Origin: Mycobacterium uberis
GTDB taxonomy: Bacteria > Actinomycetota > Actinomycetes > Mycobacteriales > Mycobacteriaceae
DNA: 64,000 nucleotides
Direction of reading: 5' to 3'
Assembly (NCBI RefSeq): GCF_003408705.1
Contig: NZ_QAYL01000012.1
Coordinates: 41 to 64,040, forward strand
Shown: positions 29,051 to 39,663 of the stretch, in pieces
Layout: each line of letters begins with the position of its first letter
Numbering within the stretch: position 1 is the stretch's first letter
Made by a program: the position numbers and the translations under genes
The notes under the pieces: model-generated
What the model saw: the letters and a program-made list of their open reading frames with translations, nothing else
What the model was told of the DNA's origin: nothing
Database searches by the model: none

Positions 29051-29545
29051 GTGTGTCGTCGTTTGGTCGTGATGTTGCTGAGTCTGTGTCTAGGTCTGGC
29101 TAGTGCCGGATGCGGTTGGAAGCCACAGACACCACCACCACCACCTGACACGTGCAAAATTTCCGACGGACCGACGACCCAGACAGTGCAGCAGACCACC
29201 GCCATGGTTCCGATCCTGACACCTGGATCGGTCTGGGTCGAAATCGCCCGGGGACATACCCGGAACTGCCGTTTATACTGGGTGCAGATCATCCCCAGCA
29301 TTGCCACCGAGTCGACTCCCCAGCAGTTGTTGTTTTTCGACCACAACACCCCATTGGGTACACCGACCCCGAACCCGAAGCCTTACATAACTGTGCTGCC
29401 TCCCGGCGACGATACGGTGACGATTCAGTATCGGTGGCAGGTTGACAATGAGCATCCGTGCTGCCCGAACGGTATTGGCACAGTGCGATTCCGGATCGGA
29501 TCCGACGGCAAGTTGCAAACCCTCGGCGCGATCCCGCATCAGTAG
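29051..29545 (+). CDS. lppP: Lipoprotein LppP
   Basis: Apparently intact exported protein of 164 residues. N-terminal signal MLLSLCLGLASAGC is followed by a proline-rich linker (WKPQTPPPPPDTCK) and a compact domain with two more cysteines and IARGHTRNCRLYWVQIIPS, QQLLFFDHNTPLGTPTPNP and HPCCPNGIGTVRF. It matches Rv2330c closely in order and content. The GTG at 29051 is the longest start; an in-frame ATG at 29072 would also leave a usable signal peptide. The cysteine at about residue 21 is the likely lipid attachment site, though the lipobox (SAGC) is atypical. Function unknown; it is one of the few survivors between 25 and 34 kb. Confidence 0.75.
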   Translation: MCRRLVVMLLSLCLGLASAGCGWKPQTPPPPPDTCKISDGPTTQTVQQTTAMVPILTPGSVWVEIARGHTRNCRLYWVQIIPSIATESTPQQLLFFDHNTPLGTPTPNPKPYITVLPPGDDTVTIQYRWQVDNEHPCCPNGIGTVRFRIGSDGKLQTLGAIPHQ

Positions 29546-29839
29546 TTTTGATGCACGGACTTTTTCGGCGCAGCCGGTGCACCCCGATACGCAGCGCTTT
29601 TGGAAATTCTACAGGAGTTCTTCAGGAGTTTCAGGCTTTCCGGGATGTGCTTCGTGTCCGCAAGTTTCCCACTCTGGGAGGCCGTGGCTGCATACGCGGC
29701 TGGGTTAAGGAGGGTGATGGACCAGCAAGGTGCTGCTGCAAGGTGAGGAGTCGCCGCGCAGCTCCGGTCGCAGATCAAGAGTTGTATCACTGACCATCGG
29801 AATGGTCCAAAGCTGAGTCTTTTCCGGCTGTATGCGGGG

Positions 29840-31200
29840 TAGTGCGTGTCGCATCTCGCATTGGGATCCCGAGGATCAAGCGGCTTGGGAGGCCGGCAAC
29901 AAAATCGTCGTCCGGCGCAACTTGCTCTGATCGGTTCTGACCGTCCGCCTGAGGTATTCGGTGCGGACGTTCTGGTTGTGGTGATGGAGCTGTTCATGCC
30001 CAAGGCCTTATACGGCTTTTCTGTGGCCGACAAGTTTCTGCTCGCCACCACCGTGACCCTGGTGTGAGGCGTGCCTGCGGATGCCGTACTCGTTGGCCAC
30101 TGCGATCTTCGGTGGCCATAATTAGGCGGTTTTCTCGGTGATGGCGCTGTTGGCCCATCTGGGATTATCGCTGTGGCCTTATTTGGTGTGTGCGACACTG
30201 ACCGGATTAGGTGGCGGCAATTTCACGGCGTCGATGACGAACGCCAACGCCTTCTACCCGCATCGGTTCAAGTGTGAGGTGCTCGTGTTCGCTGGTAGGG
30301 TTGACAATCTTGGAGTGCCGATGATCCAGGTGGTTGAGATGCTTGGTCATCGCCAGCGTAGGTGCCTGAAAGTCTTACGTTGTGTGCAGACGTTATGTGG
30401 TGCTGTTGATAGTTGCCGGGATCAGAGCGATGTTGTTCATGAACAACATCGAGCACCACCGTGTCGAGGTAACTCGCGTCCGGTCGATCCTGTCCGCGGT
30501 GGTTTCTACTTGCGACAGCTGGGTGCTCGCGCTGTTCTACTTCTCTACTTAGCAAGTTTCGGCTCGTTCATCGGTTTCTCGTTCGCATTCAGCCAGGTGC
30601 TGGAAACCAACTTCGTTGCTAGCAGACAAAGTACACCTCAGGTCGCGCTGCACATCGTTGAGTTAGTATTCATCGGACCGACGCTGGCCACGGTAGCCCG
30701 GTGTTTGGGGTGATGAGCTAACCTGCCAACTCGGCGGGAGGTCGCATCACTCCGGTGGTCCTTGGTGCCATGGCTTTTATTGCTGAATGTACTGGGCACA
30801 ATCAAGGGTTCACACGGGACCCGATCAGGGGAGGTATAACGGCCAGCTAATTCGCTGGATTCATCAACCCTGTGCATCTTGTCCTGGTTGGTCAATGACT
30901 CGGTATACAAGATGATTCCGACAATTTTCGAGGCCTGCAGCTATTCCCTGGGGATTAACGGCGTCGAGCGCCACGACTGGTCACGGGTCATTTCAGGGAT
31001 TATCCTTGGTTTCGTCGCGGGGGTCGGCGCACTCTGGCGGCGTCGAGATCGACCTGGCGTTGTAGGAGTCCGACCTTAACATTGGCGGGGTGACCTCGGT
31101 ATTTTGGATCTTCATGTTGTGTTATACTGTAATCAGTTTTGTCCTGACCTGGTAAAGTGAAAATGTAGATGTATATGCGTCGACCACTGTCAGGCGGGTG
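29840..31200 (+). pseudogene. narK1: NarK-type nitrate/nitrite transporter remnant
   Basis: Decayed twelve-helix major-facilitator protein. Blocks on the plus strand: SHWDPEDQAAWEAGNKIVVR at the start, MELFMPKALYGFSVADKFLL, LGLSLWPYLVCATLTGLGGG then NFTASMTNANAFYPHRFK (the NarK signature region), VVLLIVAGIRAMLFMNNIEH, GSFIGFSFAFSQVLETNFV, and SVYKMIPTIFEACSYSLGI. Frames change at least eight times. It follows lppP directly; in M. tuberculosis narK1 (Rv2329c) holds this place, but other NarK paralogues cannot be excluded from fragments. Confidence 0.8.
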
Positions 31201-31254
31201 CATGGCTATGTGGCCAGTGTGCTTTCGGCTGGTATCGCAGCCGGTGGAGCTGAT

Positions 31255-32515
31255 TGGTGCCGAGGTTTAGACGAGCCGATTTTTGGAGTACAGCATCTCT
31301 CTGTAACGTATACTGCTTTGGGATCCCCAAGCCGTCGACCACCGTCTTGGTATGCGGCCGCAGCGTCCGGCATCGCCCGTTGATCCCCTGAGGGACTGCC
31401 TTAACTCGCTCGGGGGAAGGGTACCGATACTCGATACACTACGCCTTATCTTCCTCGATCACTGACAATGTATACAGCTCGCACACGATGGCCAGCAGCT
31501 TGCGGGCTGCAGGATTCGATCTTGGCGACAAAAGCTTCCAGCACTACTCGATCGATGTGCACGCTTGCCGTGTACAGCACATGATCCTGCACGACGGCGT
31601 TGAATAAGTCAAAAGCCTACGCCTCTTTGGATTTGGCCTGCAGCTGGCATACGGCGGATGACAACAGGTAGTCTACGCGCTCCTCAAATATTAGTGACTC
31701 GGGTGCTGCGGTTAATTAGGCCATCCTCCTCTTCGCTGTCTTGGCGGGCGTCCACAATATTCTCTGCAAAATAGCTTCGACTGTTGTGTGTTTCATTATC
31801 CACTCACTGACACCGTTGGCGGTGAAGCGCACCTATTCGACCGGGCTCATGCTGCTGATGTCGTCATATGTAGGCGGTAAGCAGCTCTTTGATCACTAAA
31901 GATAACTAGACTAGTATATGGCTGTCGCCTTCGAAATGTGGTAAACACGTCGGTGTCGGTCTGGAGCGGGATCAGTTGGTTTTCGGGCATATAGCCTGTG
32001 CCGCTGTATGCTTCCTGGTCTTCCTTGGTGGGCTCGTCAAGCGTTGTTAAATCTTAGCTGCGTTCAGCCCTGGCGGTATGCGCTTCCAGACCGCGTTGTT
32101 CATCGGCCTTGGTGACGTCGGACGTATGCAGCTTGTGGCAAACTAGTTCTGGGCGAATTACAACTCGTAAGAACACACTATCAAATGGAAACAGTATACG
32201 CCGGTGCACCAGGTAGTCCATGGTCAGCACTTTACCGCTGCCGGGAGCACTGAATTACTTGCTTTCTAACGCATATGTCGGATGGCGATGTAGAGTTCAA
32301 CCTGGATGGTGGACCTGCCACCCACCGTGGCCCGGCTGCAGATCAGCGTGTCGATCATGGTTAAGAACCGGTGGCTCGAGTTGTCGATTGGCGAGCTGAT
32401 AAGTGCCATCTGGTGCGATGTCGCCGTACTTGTTCAGCAGGTTTTATCGTGGGACGCGGACATGGTCGAACCTAATGCAGCCGTTGTCGATGCCAGGCAG
32501 ACAAAGTCAACGAGG
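31255..32515 (-). pseudogene. Acyl-CoA oxidase/dehydrogenase family remnant
   Basis: Minus-strand remnant of a large flavoprotein. From about 32515 down: GIDNGCIRFDHVRVPR, NLLNKYGDIAPDGTYQL, ALE-K-FSAPGSGKVLTMDYLVH, HTSDVTKADEQRGLEAHTA, YMPENQLIPLQTDTDVFTTF, then SMCTLAVY-type pieces DHVLYTASVHIDRVVLEAF and GRCRTLRPHTKTVVDGLGIP at the end. These fit the C-terminal two thirds of acyl-CoA oxidases (fatty-acid beta-oxidation). The N-terminal third is missing because the upstream edge is fused to the ABC transporter remnant. Not present at this place in M. tuberculosis as I recall. Confidence 0.75.
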
Positions 32516-33742
32516 TCGGCGATGAGCAGGCGGGCCACTAATCGGATTTGCCGCTTTGAGGCAAGTTCGGCTCGGGTAGAGGTGGCCCAAGCTTAGCCAC
32601 CGCCAACAGGGGCCGGTTGGTAAGCACTGTTGGCATTGGCGTGTACCCGTGTCAAGGACAACCAGCTAATCGGTGATTCCCATTGCCGACTGAATCTGCA
32701 GCAGCAACCCGGCAAAGGCTACGGCGCCCGCAGAGGTAAGCAGCACCACCTGGTCGCACATGTTCAGGTGGGTGAGCGACGTCTACAATGGCAGAACCAT
32801 CACGACGACGCATCCTAAGATGGGCCTGGTACCGCAAATCGCCATCAAGTGATTTGCTTGCGGTACATCTAGCCTGCCGGTCAGATCCTCTATCACCAGT
32901 AGCGTGGCTCTGGTTATGAGTTCGATCGCCATCGATACGCACCGACGCATCTCGGGTGACAGTTTGTCGATCTGGCTAGTACGGTGCACGGTCAGCTCGC
33001 GTTCGTTGACAATCTAGCTTACCATCCGACGGCGCTGGTTGAGCGCGGTGTCCGGCGGCAGTCGTCATTCGGCGGCGCATCTCAGGGCTCATTTACGGTG
33101 AGCTGTTGGTGCGCGCGGTCGTTGCTGGTCACTATCCCGATGCGGGTGCACATCGACTTCCGCTCGGTATGCACGTCGTGGTCGTTCAAGGTGATTACGC
33201 TGAAACTGAGGTCTCTGGTGCCGGCGAGCAGACCGAGCAATATGGAGCTGCGGCCACCGACGGCCCAAATAACCGCGGCTAATATGTACCTGCAGGCGTC
33301 GTAAATGACACATCCGTAAGCACCACGCGCGTATCGACGTGGGATGATTTGACCTAATCTGTGTTTTGCTGCGGTAGGTCGCAAGGGGTAAGCCGGTTGA
33401 ACGGCCGACGTGGAAAATCGGCGGTGGCTCCCGATGCGGATTACCCAGTGTGATCATCTGGCCGTTGCAGATGTTGACCGCTGACCTCTGGGCGCTGTCA
33501 ACGAAGATGTCGTGTGCGCTCCCGTCGACGGCTAACCCCAATGGCTACCGTGATACCGTAACACCAGGCCGCGCTGTGTTGTCTGCGGTCCTGCAGCTGC
33601 ATTGCTGAGGCAGTCCAATCAGGATATCGCACCGGCTGTCGTGTTCTACATTCACGTCGCGGCCAGGGAGGAAGACGTGCTTCATCAATTCGACCCAGAC
33701 GGTCAACGGAGACGGTGGAGAGGTGGACGTCTTGGTCTGCAT
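32505..33742 (-). pseudogene. FHA-domain ABC exporter remnant (Rv1747-like)
   Basis: Minus-strand remnant. N-terminal FHA domain: SPLTVWVELMKHVFLPGRDV near the start and SAVNICNGQMITLGN with FHVGR at its end. The second FHA domain of Rv1747 is missing. The ATPase follows: LAAVIWAVGGRSSILLGLLA (Walker A glycines replaced), MCTRIGIVTSNDRAHQQLTV, ELRLPPDTALNQ, QIDKLSPEMRRCVSMAIELI (degraded signature), DLTGRLDVP and LTHLNMCDQVVLLTSAG. Only the first bases of the membrane domain remain (KRQIRLVARLLIADLVDF), running into the acyl-CoA oxidase remnant. Rv1747 exports phosphatidyl-myo-inositol mannosides and is a PknF substrate; PknF is not in this window. Confidence 0.8.
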
Positions 33743-33829
33743 GGCCGCTGCCTTTCCTCACCGGTCTCCGTGCGCGTCAAGCTAAATGGCTACCCGCTGC
33801 CGGCGCTTGATCCACTAAACGATCGGGTT

Positions 33830-34260
33830 GATCGTAGTCTCCAGAAGGCGGCATAACACCACAACCGCGTCTAGCCAGCACCCTGGCGGTCTGCCGGTTC
33901 GAGCCGGGCCAGTTGCGGTTTGATAGCGGCGGCGTGGTCGGCACGGATCGCGGTCAGTGTGTGAATCCGCTGGGACGTGATGCGGATTCGGACTGCACGG
34001 CCATCTCCGGGGGTGACGGTTCGGGTCACCAGGCCGACAGCCTCAAGCCGTCGTACCTGCATGGTCATCGTTGGCTGCGAACGATGACCGGCGGCGGTCA
34101 GGTCACCGATGCGGGCTTCACCGTTGGTTTCGATAGTCTTTAGCAGTCTGGTCTGTGCCGAAGACAATGGCATTTGGATGCGCTGTGTGGTCAACTGGGT
34201 GGGCCGCGCGACCATCGCGAGTAGATCCCGCGCCCAAACTTTTTTGAGGCTTAATGTTTG
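33830..34260 (-). pseudogene. MarR-family regulator remnant (Rv2327-like)
   Basis: Winged-helix regulator. A frame of 114 residues (33871-34215) holds the core: DLLAMVARPTQLTTQRIQ just before and at its ATG, MPLSSAQTRLLKTIETNGEA, DLTAAGHRSQPTMTMQVRRL (recognition helix), EAVGLVTRTVTPGDGRAVRI (wing) and the dimer helix AIKPQLARLEPADRQ. It then hits a stop after GAG; the lost tail can be partly read in another frame (FWRLRST). The ATG start would lack the first helix. I call it broken, though a shortened product is conceivable. It is divergent from the ECF transporter genes, the usual arrangement for Rv2327/Rv2326c, and might have controlled them. Confidence 0.65.
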
Positions 34261-34427
34261 TAGGTTCGCTGACCTCGGAGTTGTTGGGTCGCGGCAGAGG
34301 GATTTATGCAGCTATCGTTACATAGCTTTGCTATACGAGATCATCGGGGCGATGCTAGCCCTGGAACACCTAGCCGGGTCGGTGCGCTGCGACGGACTTG
34401 GCGCTAGGTTCTGGCACAATCGATAAA

Positions 34428-36485
34428 ATGACCGCCTTCGACTCGCTCCATGTGCATCATCGGAGCGGGTCGTTGCAACCGGGCGAATTAGCGCAGGCTT
34501 CGGTCTTGGCAGGCTTATGCGCGGTTACTGCGATCGTCTCGGTTGTCGTCCCTTTCGCAGCCGGCTTGGCGCTTCTGGGTACCGTGCCCATGGGCCTGTT
34601 AGCCTATCGTTACCGCTTCCGTGTGTTGATGGCTGCGATGGTTGCGGCCGGAGTAGTTGCCTTTTTGATCGCTGGGCTGGGCGGTTTCATGGCAGTTGTC
34701 AACAGCGTCTATATTGGAGGACTGACCGGAGTCGTCAAACGTAGAGGCCGGGGCACAGCAACGGTGATTGCTGTGGCCCTGGTCGCTGGATTCGCCTTCG
34801 GCACCGTTAATGTTTCCGCGCTGGCGGTGCTGGTCCGGCTGCGGCACTTGATCTTTAAAGTGATGACCGCAAACGTAGACGGCATCGTGGCCACCTTGAC
34901 TTGGATGCATCTGCCGTGGGTCGCGGTCCAGCTAAAGCGGTATTTTGCCGACGGGCTGCAGTACTGGCCGTGGATGCTGCTCGGCTATTTTGTTATTGCG
35001 ATTCTGGTTGTGTCGTTGATCGGTTGGTGGGCGTTGTCGCGCGTGCTGGAGCGGATGCGGGGCATTCCCGACGTCCATAAACTGGATGTCCCGACCACTT
35101 GCCGGGCCGGTGGCAAGGAGGATGCTCCGATCGGGCCGGTTCCGGTGCGGCTGGACAAGGTGCGCTTTCGTTATCCTCGCGCCAGTCACGATGCGCTTAG
35201 TGAGGTTAGCATGGACCTGCAGGCCGGTGAACATGTGGCGGTCACCGGCTCTAACGGTTCCGGGAAGACTACACTGATGCTAGTCCTGGCCGGCCGGGAA
35301 CCGACATCGGGCACGGTGGATCGCCCGGGCGCGGTGGGCCTGGGCAAGCTTGGCGGCACGGCGGTCGTCCTGCAGCACCCAGAAAGCCAGGTTCTGGGCA
35401 CCTGGGTCGCCGACGATGTGGTGTGGGGACTGCCGCCGGGAACCGATGTCGACGTTGGCCGATTACTCAGGGAAGTGGGCCTCGAAGCACTTGCCGAACG
35501 TGACACCGGCAGCCTCTCCGGCGGTGAACTGCAGCGCCTTGCACTGGCGGCGGCCTTGGCCCGGGAGCCGGCGCTGCTGATCGCTGACGAGGTCACCAGC
35601 ATGGTTGACAAGCAGGGCCGGGATGCTTTGCTGGATGTGTTGTCCGGTCTCACTCAACGACACCGTACTGCCTTGGTACACATCACGCACTACAACAACG
35701 AAGCCGATACTGCCGACCGAACGATCAACCTCAGTGATTCACCCGACGACGTCGGCATGGTTGAGACCGCTGCGCTGCCGGTATCGACCGTCGCGGTGGA
35801 TATCAGCTCGCCCACCTCGGTGCTCGAACTCGTAGATGTTGGCCACGAATATGGCAGTGGTACCCCATGGGCCAAGACCGCGCTACGCAATATTAGCTTC
35901 GTGATTGAACAGGGCGACGGGGTGCTGATCCACGGCGGTAATGGCTCGGGTAAGTCAACACTGGCGTGGATCATGGCCGGCTTGACGGTTCCCACAACCG
36001 GAGCATGCCTAGTCGATGGCCGGCCCACTCATGAGCAAGTCGGTGCGGTGGCATTATCTTTCCAGGCCGCCAGGTTACAGTTGATGCGGAGTCGCGTCGA
36101 TCTGGAAGTGGCTTCGGCGGCAGGCTTTTCGCCCGGTGATGAAGACCGTGTGATTGCCGCACTGCGTATTGTCGGACTGGATCCCGCCCTGGCTAAGCGG
36201 CGCATCGACCAGCTCAGCGGGGGCCAGATGCGACGTGTGGTACTGGCTGGGCTCCTGGCACGTTCGCCGCGCGCGTTGATCCTCGATGAGCCGTTGGCCG
36301 GGTTGGATGCGGTTAGCCAGCGTGGTTTGCTGCGGCTGCTGGAAGTCCTGCGCCGTGAGCAGGGTTTGACGGTGGTTGTTATTTCCCATGACTTCGTCGG
36401 GCTGGAGGATGTGTGCCCGCGCACCTTGCATTTGCGTGCTGGCGCGTTGGAATCGGCATCGACCGCGGCGGGCGGTGCGGCATGA
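34428..36485 (+). CDS. ECF-type transporter: membrane domain fused to two ABC ATPases (Rv2326c-like)
   Basis: Intact protein of 685 residues from the ATG at 34428 ([12 protein letters not shown]); an in-frame ATG at 34398 is less likely. Residues 1-210 form about six membrane helices ([35 protein letters not shown]) and look like a substrate-capture (S) component. Two ATPase domains follow. First: Walker [10 protein letters not shown], signature [14 protein letters not shown], Walker [11 protein letters not shown]. Second: [42 protein letters not shown]. This fuses S, A1 and A2 of an energy-coupling-factor vitamin or metal importer in one chain. The next gene, overlapping by four bases (ATGA), supplies the T subunit. 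Substrate unknown; I see no riboswitch upstream. Confidence 0.88.
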   Translation: MTAFDSLHVHHRSGSLQPGELAQASVLAGLCAVTAIVSVVVPFAAGLALLGTVPMGLLAYRYRFRVLMAAMVAAGVVAFLIAGLGGFMAVVNSVYIGGLTGVVKRRGRGTATVIAVALVAGFAFGTVNVSALAVLVRLRHLIFKVMTANVDGIVATLTWMHLPWVAVQLKRYFADGLQYWPWMLLGYFVIAILVVSLIGWWALSRVLERMRGIPDVHKLDVPTTCRAGGKEDAPIGPVPVRLDKVRFRYPRASHDALSEVSMDLQAGEHVAVTGSNGSGKTTLMLVLAGREPTSGTVDRPGAVGLGKLGGTAVVLQHPESQVLGTWVADDVVWGLPPGTDVDVGRLLREVGLEALAERDTGSLSGGELQRLALAAALAREPALLIADEVTSMVDKQGRDALLDVLSGLTQRHRTALVHITHYNNEADTADRTINLSDSPDDVGMVETAALPVSTVAVDISSPTSVLELVDVGHEYGSGTPWAKTALRNISFVIEQGDGVLIHGGNGSGKSTLAWIMAGLTVPTTGACLVDGRPTHEQVGAVALSFQAARLQLMRSRVDLEVASAAGFSPGDEDRVIAALRIVGLDPALAKRRIDQLSGGQMRRVVLAGLLARSPRALILDEPLAGLDAVSQRGLLRLLEVLRREQGLTVVVISHDFVGLEDVCPRTLHLRAGALESASTAAGGAA

Positions 36486-37333
36486 TCTCAACCCCGGTAT
36501 CCGAATCCCATGTCATCCGGCGCCGCCCTCGTCCGGTTGTGTTGCTGGTTCCGATACCCGGGACTTCGGTTATCCACGATTTGTGGGCCGGCACCAAATT
36601 GCTGGTTGTTTTCGGTGTGGAGGTGCTACTGACCTGCTATCCAGGTTGGGTGACGATCGGGTTGGTGGCGACGCTGGTGATCGTGGCGGCCCGGATCGCG
36701 CGCATTCCACGTGGCGTGCTGCCGTCGATACCGCACTGGTTGTGGATCGTTGTTGCCTTAGGGGGTTTCACTGCTGCGTTGGCCGGTGGCAGTCCGGTGA
36801 TCTCAATGGGTGGAGTCGACATCGGATTTGGTGGAGTGTTGAATTTCCTGCGCGTCACAGCGTGGTCGGTGGTGTTACTTGGGCTGGGGGCGATGGTGTC
36901 GTGGACCACCAATGTCGCCGAAATCGGACCGGCGATAGCGATGTTGGGCCGTCCGTTGCGGATATTGCGGATCCCGGTCGACGAGTGGGCGGTGGCTGTG
37001 GCACTCGCGCTGCGCGCTTTCCCGATGCTGATTGGCGAGTTCCAGGTGCTCTACGCGGCTCGCCGGTTGCGTCCCAAGCAAATTCCGCGCAGCCGTAAGG
37101 CTCGTCGACAGCGGTACTCCAGGGAGCTGATCGACCTGCTCGCCGCTGCTATCACCGTGACGTTGCGACGCGCTGACGAAATGGGCGATGCGATCACCGC
37201 CCGTGGCGGCATAGGTCGCCTATCCGCCTATCCGGCCCGGCCGAAACTGGCGGACTGGGTGACATTGGCGGTTGCGGTCGCTGCCAGCAGCACTGCGGTG
37301 GTGCTCGAGACGATCTTGCACACCGCTGCCTAA
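36482..37333 (+). CDS. ECF transporter T subunit (CbiQ/EcfT-like, Rv2325c-like)
   Basis: Intact protein of 283 residues, starting at the ATG that overlaps the stop of the ATPase gene, so the two are translationally coupled. Several hydrophobic helices ([54 protein letters not shown]) are followed by the coupling helices with the family motif [15 protein letters not shown], which contains the Ala-Arg-Gly signature that contacts the ATPases. Membrane T component of the importer. The frame opens further upstream inside the preceding gene, which is not used. Confidence 0.88.
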   Translation: MISTPVSESHVIRRRPRPVVLLVPIPGTSVIHDLWAGTKLLVVFGVEVLLTCYPGWVTIGLVATLVIVAARIARIPRGVLPSIPHWLWIVVALGGFTAALAGGSPVISMGGVDIGFGGVLNFLRVTAWSVVLLGLGAMVSWTTNVAEIGPAIAMLGRPLRILRIPVDEWAVAVALALRAFPMLIGEFQVLYAARRLRPKQIPRSRKARRQRYSRELIDLLAAAITVTLRRADEMGDAITARGGIGRLSAYPARPKLADWVTLAVAVAASSTAVVLETILHTAA

Positions 37334-37342
37334 GTTTGGTCC

Positions 37343-37405
37343 ATGAACGAAATCGACAAGATCATCCGCCACAGCTCGGTTCCGGTTCTGGTGTTTCCCG
37401 GTTAG
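37343..37405 (+). pseudogene. C-terminal stub, possibly of a universal stress protein (Rv2319c-like)
   Basis: Twenty codons, MNEIDKIIRHSSVPVLVFPG then a stop. The ending HSSVPVLVFP is the typical last strand of universal stress proteins, and M. tuberculosis has such a gene (Rv2319c) just before uspC in this order. It overlaps the uspC stop by four bases tail-to-tail. Confidence 0.45.
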
Positions 37406-38742
37406 CGGTGAGCTGCGGTGTTGGCTGCCGCCTGAGCCTGACTCAGGATTGTCGCGACATCGCCGCGACCGAGAAACATTTTGTTGAAATAGCTTTGCAA
37501 TGCGTCGTCTCCGGCGGGAAAGCCGGCGCCGCCCGGAGCCGGAATGTGGGGGTCGTCTAGCACCGAGAAAAAGGGCGCGATATTTACACCTTTCCCGGCC
37601 CAGTAGTCGAAGTAGACTGGCTGAGCTGACCGCACTGCTGGAATGGCGGCACCCTGACGACCCAGGTACGCGTTGCCCTCCTTGCCGCCCATCCAGGCCA
37701 ATACCTGACGCACTGCATCCGGATGTTTGGTCGCCGAATTACCAGCTGCAGCAATACCGTTTATAACGCTCACCCGGCCTTGTGGGCCAGCTGGCAACAT
37801 CGCGACACCCCAACGGAACCGGGCCTCGCAGGCTATTGATGCCAGGTTGTAGGTTCCGGACTGGAAAAGAGCCATCCTGCCGGCTAAAAATTGGTTTAGT
37901 GAAAAATCACTGTTGTCGTTGGTGTCTGAGGCCGGTGGCGCCACGTGGTCGTCGTTGATCAGACTGACCAGGTACTGGAAGGCCTCAATTGCGGGGGGGT
38001 TATTGAAGGCGAACTCGTCGCCGCGCTGGAATACTCCTCCGGCTGATCCGATGTAGTTGAGGTAGATGGCCTGGGCGTCGTTGGCCGCGTTGTACCCCCA
38101 CTGACGGACTCGTCCTGAGTCGAAACCCGGTGTTTTTGCGGTATTTCCATTGTCATCTAGGGTGAGTCGAGCGAGCAAGGGGCGCAAGGTATCGTCACCG
38201 CTGGGAGTCCATCGCATGTGGTTGAGCTGGACCGGGTCAATGCCGGCGGCAGCAAGCAGGTCGGCATTGTAGAACACGGCAATGCCAGCATCGGTCAACT
38301 GCGGTACACCCCATAGCGCACCGCCCCGAGTGAACTGGTCTACTATTGCTGGCTCCCAGCCTGAGGCAGCCTCTTTACTCAGCGTCATACTAATGTTCAT
38401 CAATCGACCACTATCAGCGTATGTGGCGAGGTAAGCGCTTGATAGCCAGAAGATATCGTCAGCACTGCCGCCGGCTATATCAGTGCGCAGGGTGTTGAAA
38501 TACGTCGAGTAGGCAACCGTATTGGTGCGCACCTCGATATTGGGATGCGTACGGGTGAAGGCTTGGAAAGATTGAGTATATGCTGCGGCAATCTGGTCCG
38601 CCCAGAGGCGCACCGTAACAACGACCTTGTGGTCACGTGGCTGTCCTCCTGACCAATCCATCAACATCGCTGTTACGCCCAACAGAACGGTGACTAACGT
38701 TAGCGTTGCAGCGATCAGTGTTGAGTAGCGAGGCCGGATCAC
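37402..38742 (-). CDS. uspC: Sugar ABC importer substrate-binding protein UspC
   Basis: Intact protein of 446 residues, GTG start. An N-terminal hydrophobic segment (TLIAATLTLVTVLLGVTAML) exports or anchors it; I see no lipobox cysteine at the end of it, so it may be membrane-anchored and not lipidated. The rest is a two-lobe type 1 periplasmic-binding fold: VTVRLWADQIAAAYTQSFQA, the conserved DDIFWLSSAYLATYADSG, WGVPQLTDAGIAVFYN and FLAGRMALFQSGTYNL. Family members bind maltose-like or amino sugars; M. tuberculosis UspC is reported to bind amino-sugars. Last gene of the uspA-uspB-uspC operon, 96 bases after uspB. Confidence 0.9.
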   Translation of the reverse strand: MIRPRYSTLIAATLTLVTVLLGVTAMLMDWSGGQPRDHKVVVTVRLWADQIAAAYTQSFQAFTRTHPNIEVRTNTVAYSTYFNTLRTDIAGGSADDIFWLSSAYLATYADSGRLMNISMTLSKEAASGWEPAIVDQFTRGGALWGVPQLTDAGIAVFYNADLLAAAGIDPVQLNHMRWTPSGDDTLRPLLARLTLDDNGNTAKTPGFDSGRVRQWGYNAANDAQAIYLNYIGSAGGVFQRGDEFAFNNPPAIEAFQYLVSLINDDHVAPPASDTNDNSDFSLNQFLAGRMALFQSGTYNLASIACEARFRWGVAMLPAGPQGRVSVINGIAAAGNSATKHPDAVRQVLAWMGGKEGNAYLGRQGAAIPAVRSAQPVYFDYWAGKGVNIAPFFSVLDDPHIPAPGGAGFPAGDDALQSYFNKMFLGRGDVATILSQAQAAANTAAHR

Positions 38743-38838
38743 GTTGTGTTCCTACCTGCCCGTTGAGATTGCCGTGATGGTTGTGGATCTGCAAAGATCA
38801 TAATTTTACGGCAATCTCGGTGCTAAACTCATATACAC

Positions 38839-39663
38839 TCATTTCAGCCCCGACACGACGGTCGATGAGACGATGTGCCGCTGGAAACCAACGAAAAGTA
38901 TGATCAGGGGCAGGATGGCGACTGCAGTCGCAGCCATCACAAGTGTCCACTGGGCGTTGAATCGGGACTGTAGGTCAGCGGTTGCAACTGTAAGCACACG
39001 CCACTTGTGGCCACTGGTGATCACCAGCGGCCACATGAAATTATTCCACTGCGAGACCACAGTGATGAGTGCTAACGTCACTAAAGCCGGGCGGCTGGAT
39101 GGAATCACGACATGCACGATCACGTCCAGCGTGTTAGCACCGTCGAGGCGGGCTGCGTTGATCAAATCGTTCGGGATGGTGCGAAAGTGCTCGCGCAGCA
39201 GGAGAATTGCGTACGGGGATCCAAAAATAAACGGCAGAACCAGCGCCCAAAATGTATTACGAAGGCCGACTTGGGCCATCATCAGATACAGTGGCACCAC
39301 GGTGACCGTCGCTGGCACCATTAGTGTTGCGATATAGACCCAAAACAGGGCATCGCGCCCGGGAAACTGCAGCCGTGCGAACGCATAGCCAGCGAACACT
39401 GAGAAGGTCAGCTGGCCAAGTAGAACCACCGCTGTCATCAACGCGGTCACCGCGGTTGCGCGCAGAAATCCAGCACTGGAGAGGCCGGCGTAGTTGTCCA
39501 GCGTGGGCGGCCGTGGAAACTGTAGCGGCATACTGGTCATAAATTGGTGAGTCGACGTGAACGAGGTGAGTAAACCAAGCGCGAATGGCGCCAGGGTGAT
39601 CAGCGCACCGACTGCCAGGACGGTGTAGATGACAGTGTTGGAAAGGCGGCTACGTGAGTTCAT
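38839..39663 (-). CDS. uspB: Sugar ABC importer permease UspB
   Basis: Intact inner-membrane permease of 274 residues. The ATG at 39663 gives MNSRSRLSNTVIYTVLAVGA and overlaps the uspA stop by 14 bases, so translation is coupled; longer upstream starts lie inside uspA. Six helices are expected. The cytoplasmic loop motif that contacts the ATPase is INAARLDGANTLDVIVHVVI followed by PSSRPALVTLALI. MalG-type member of the carbohydrate-uptake (CUT1) family. No ATPase gene accompanies the operon. Confidence 0.92.
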   Translation of the reverse strand: MNSRSRLSNTVIYTVLAVGALITLAPFALGLLTSFTSTHQFMTSMPLQFPRPPTLDNYAGLSSAGFLRATAVTALMTAVVLLGQLTFSVFAGYAFARLQFPGRDALFWVYIATLMVPATVTVVPLYLMMAQVGLRNTFWALVLPFIFGSPYAILLLREHFRTIPNDLINAARLDGANTLDVIVHVVIPSSRPALVTLALITVVSQWNNFMWPLVITSGHKWRVLTVATADLQSRFNAQWTLVMAATAVAILPLIILFVGFQRHIVSSTVVSGLK

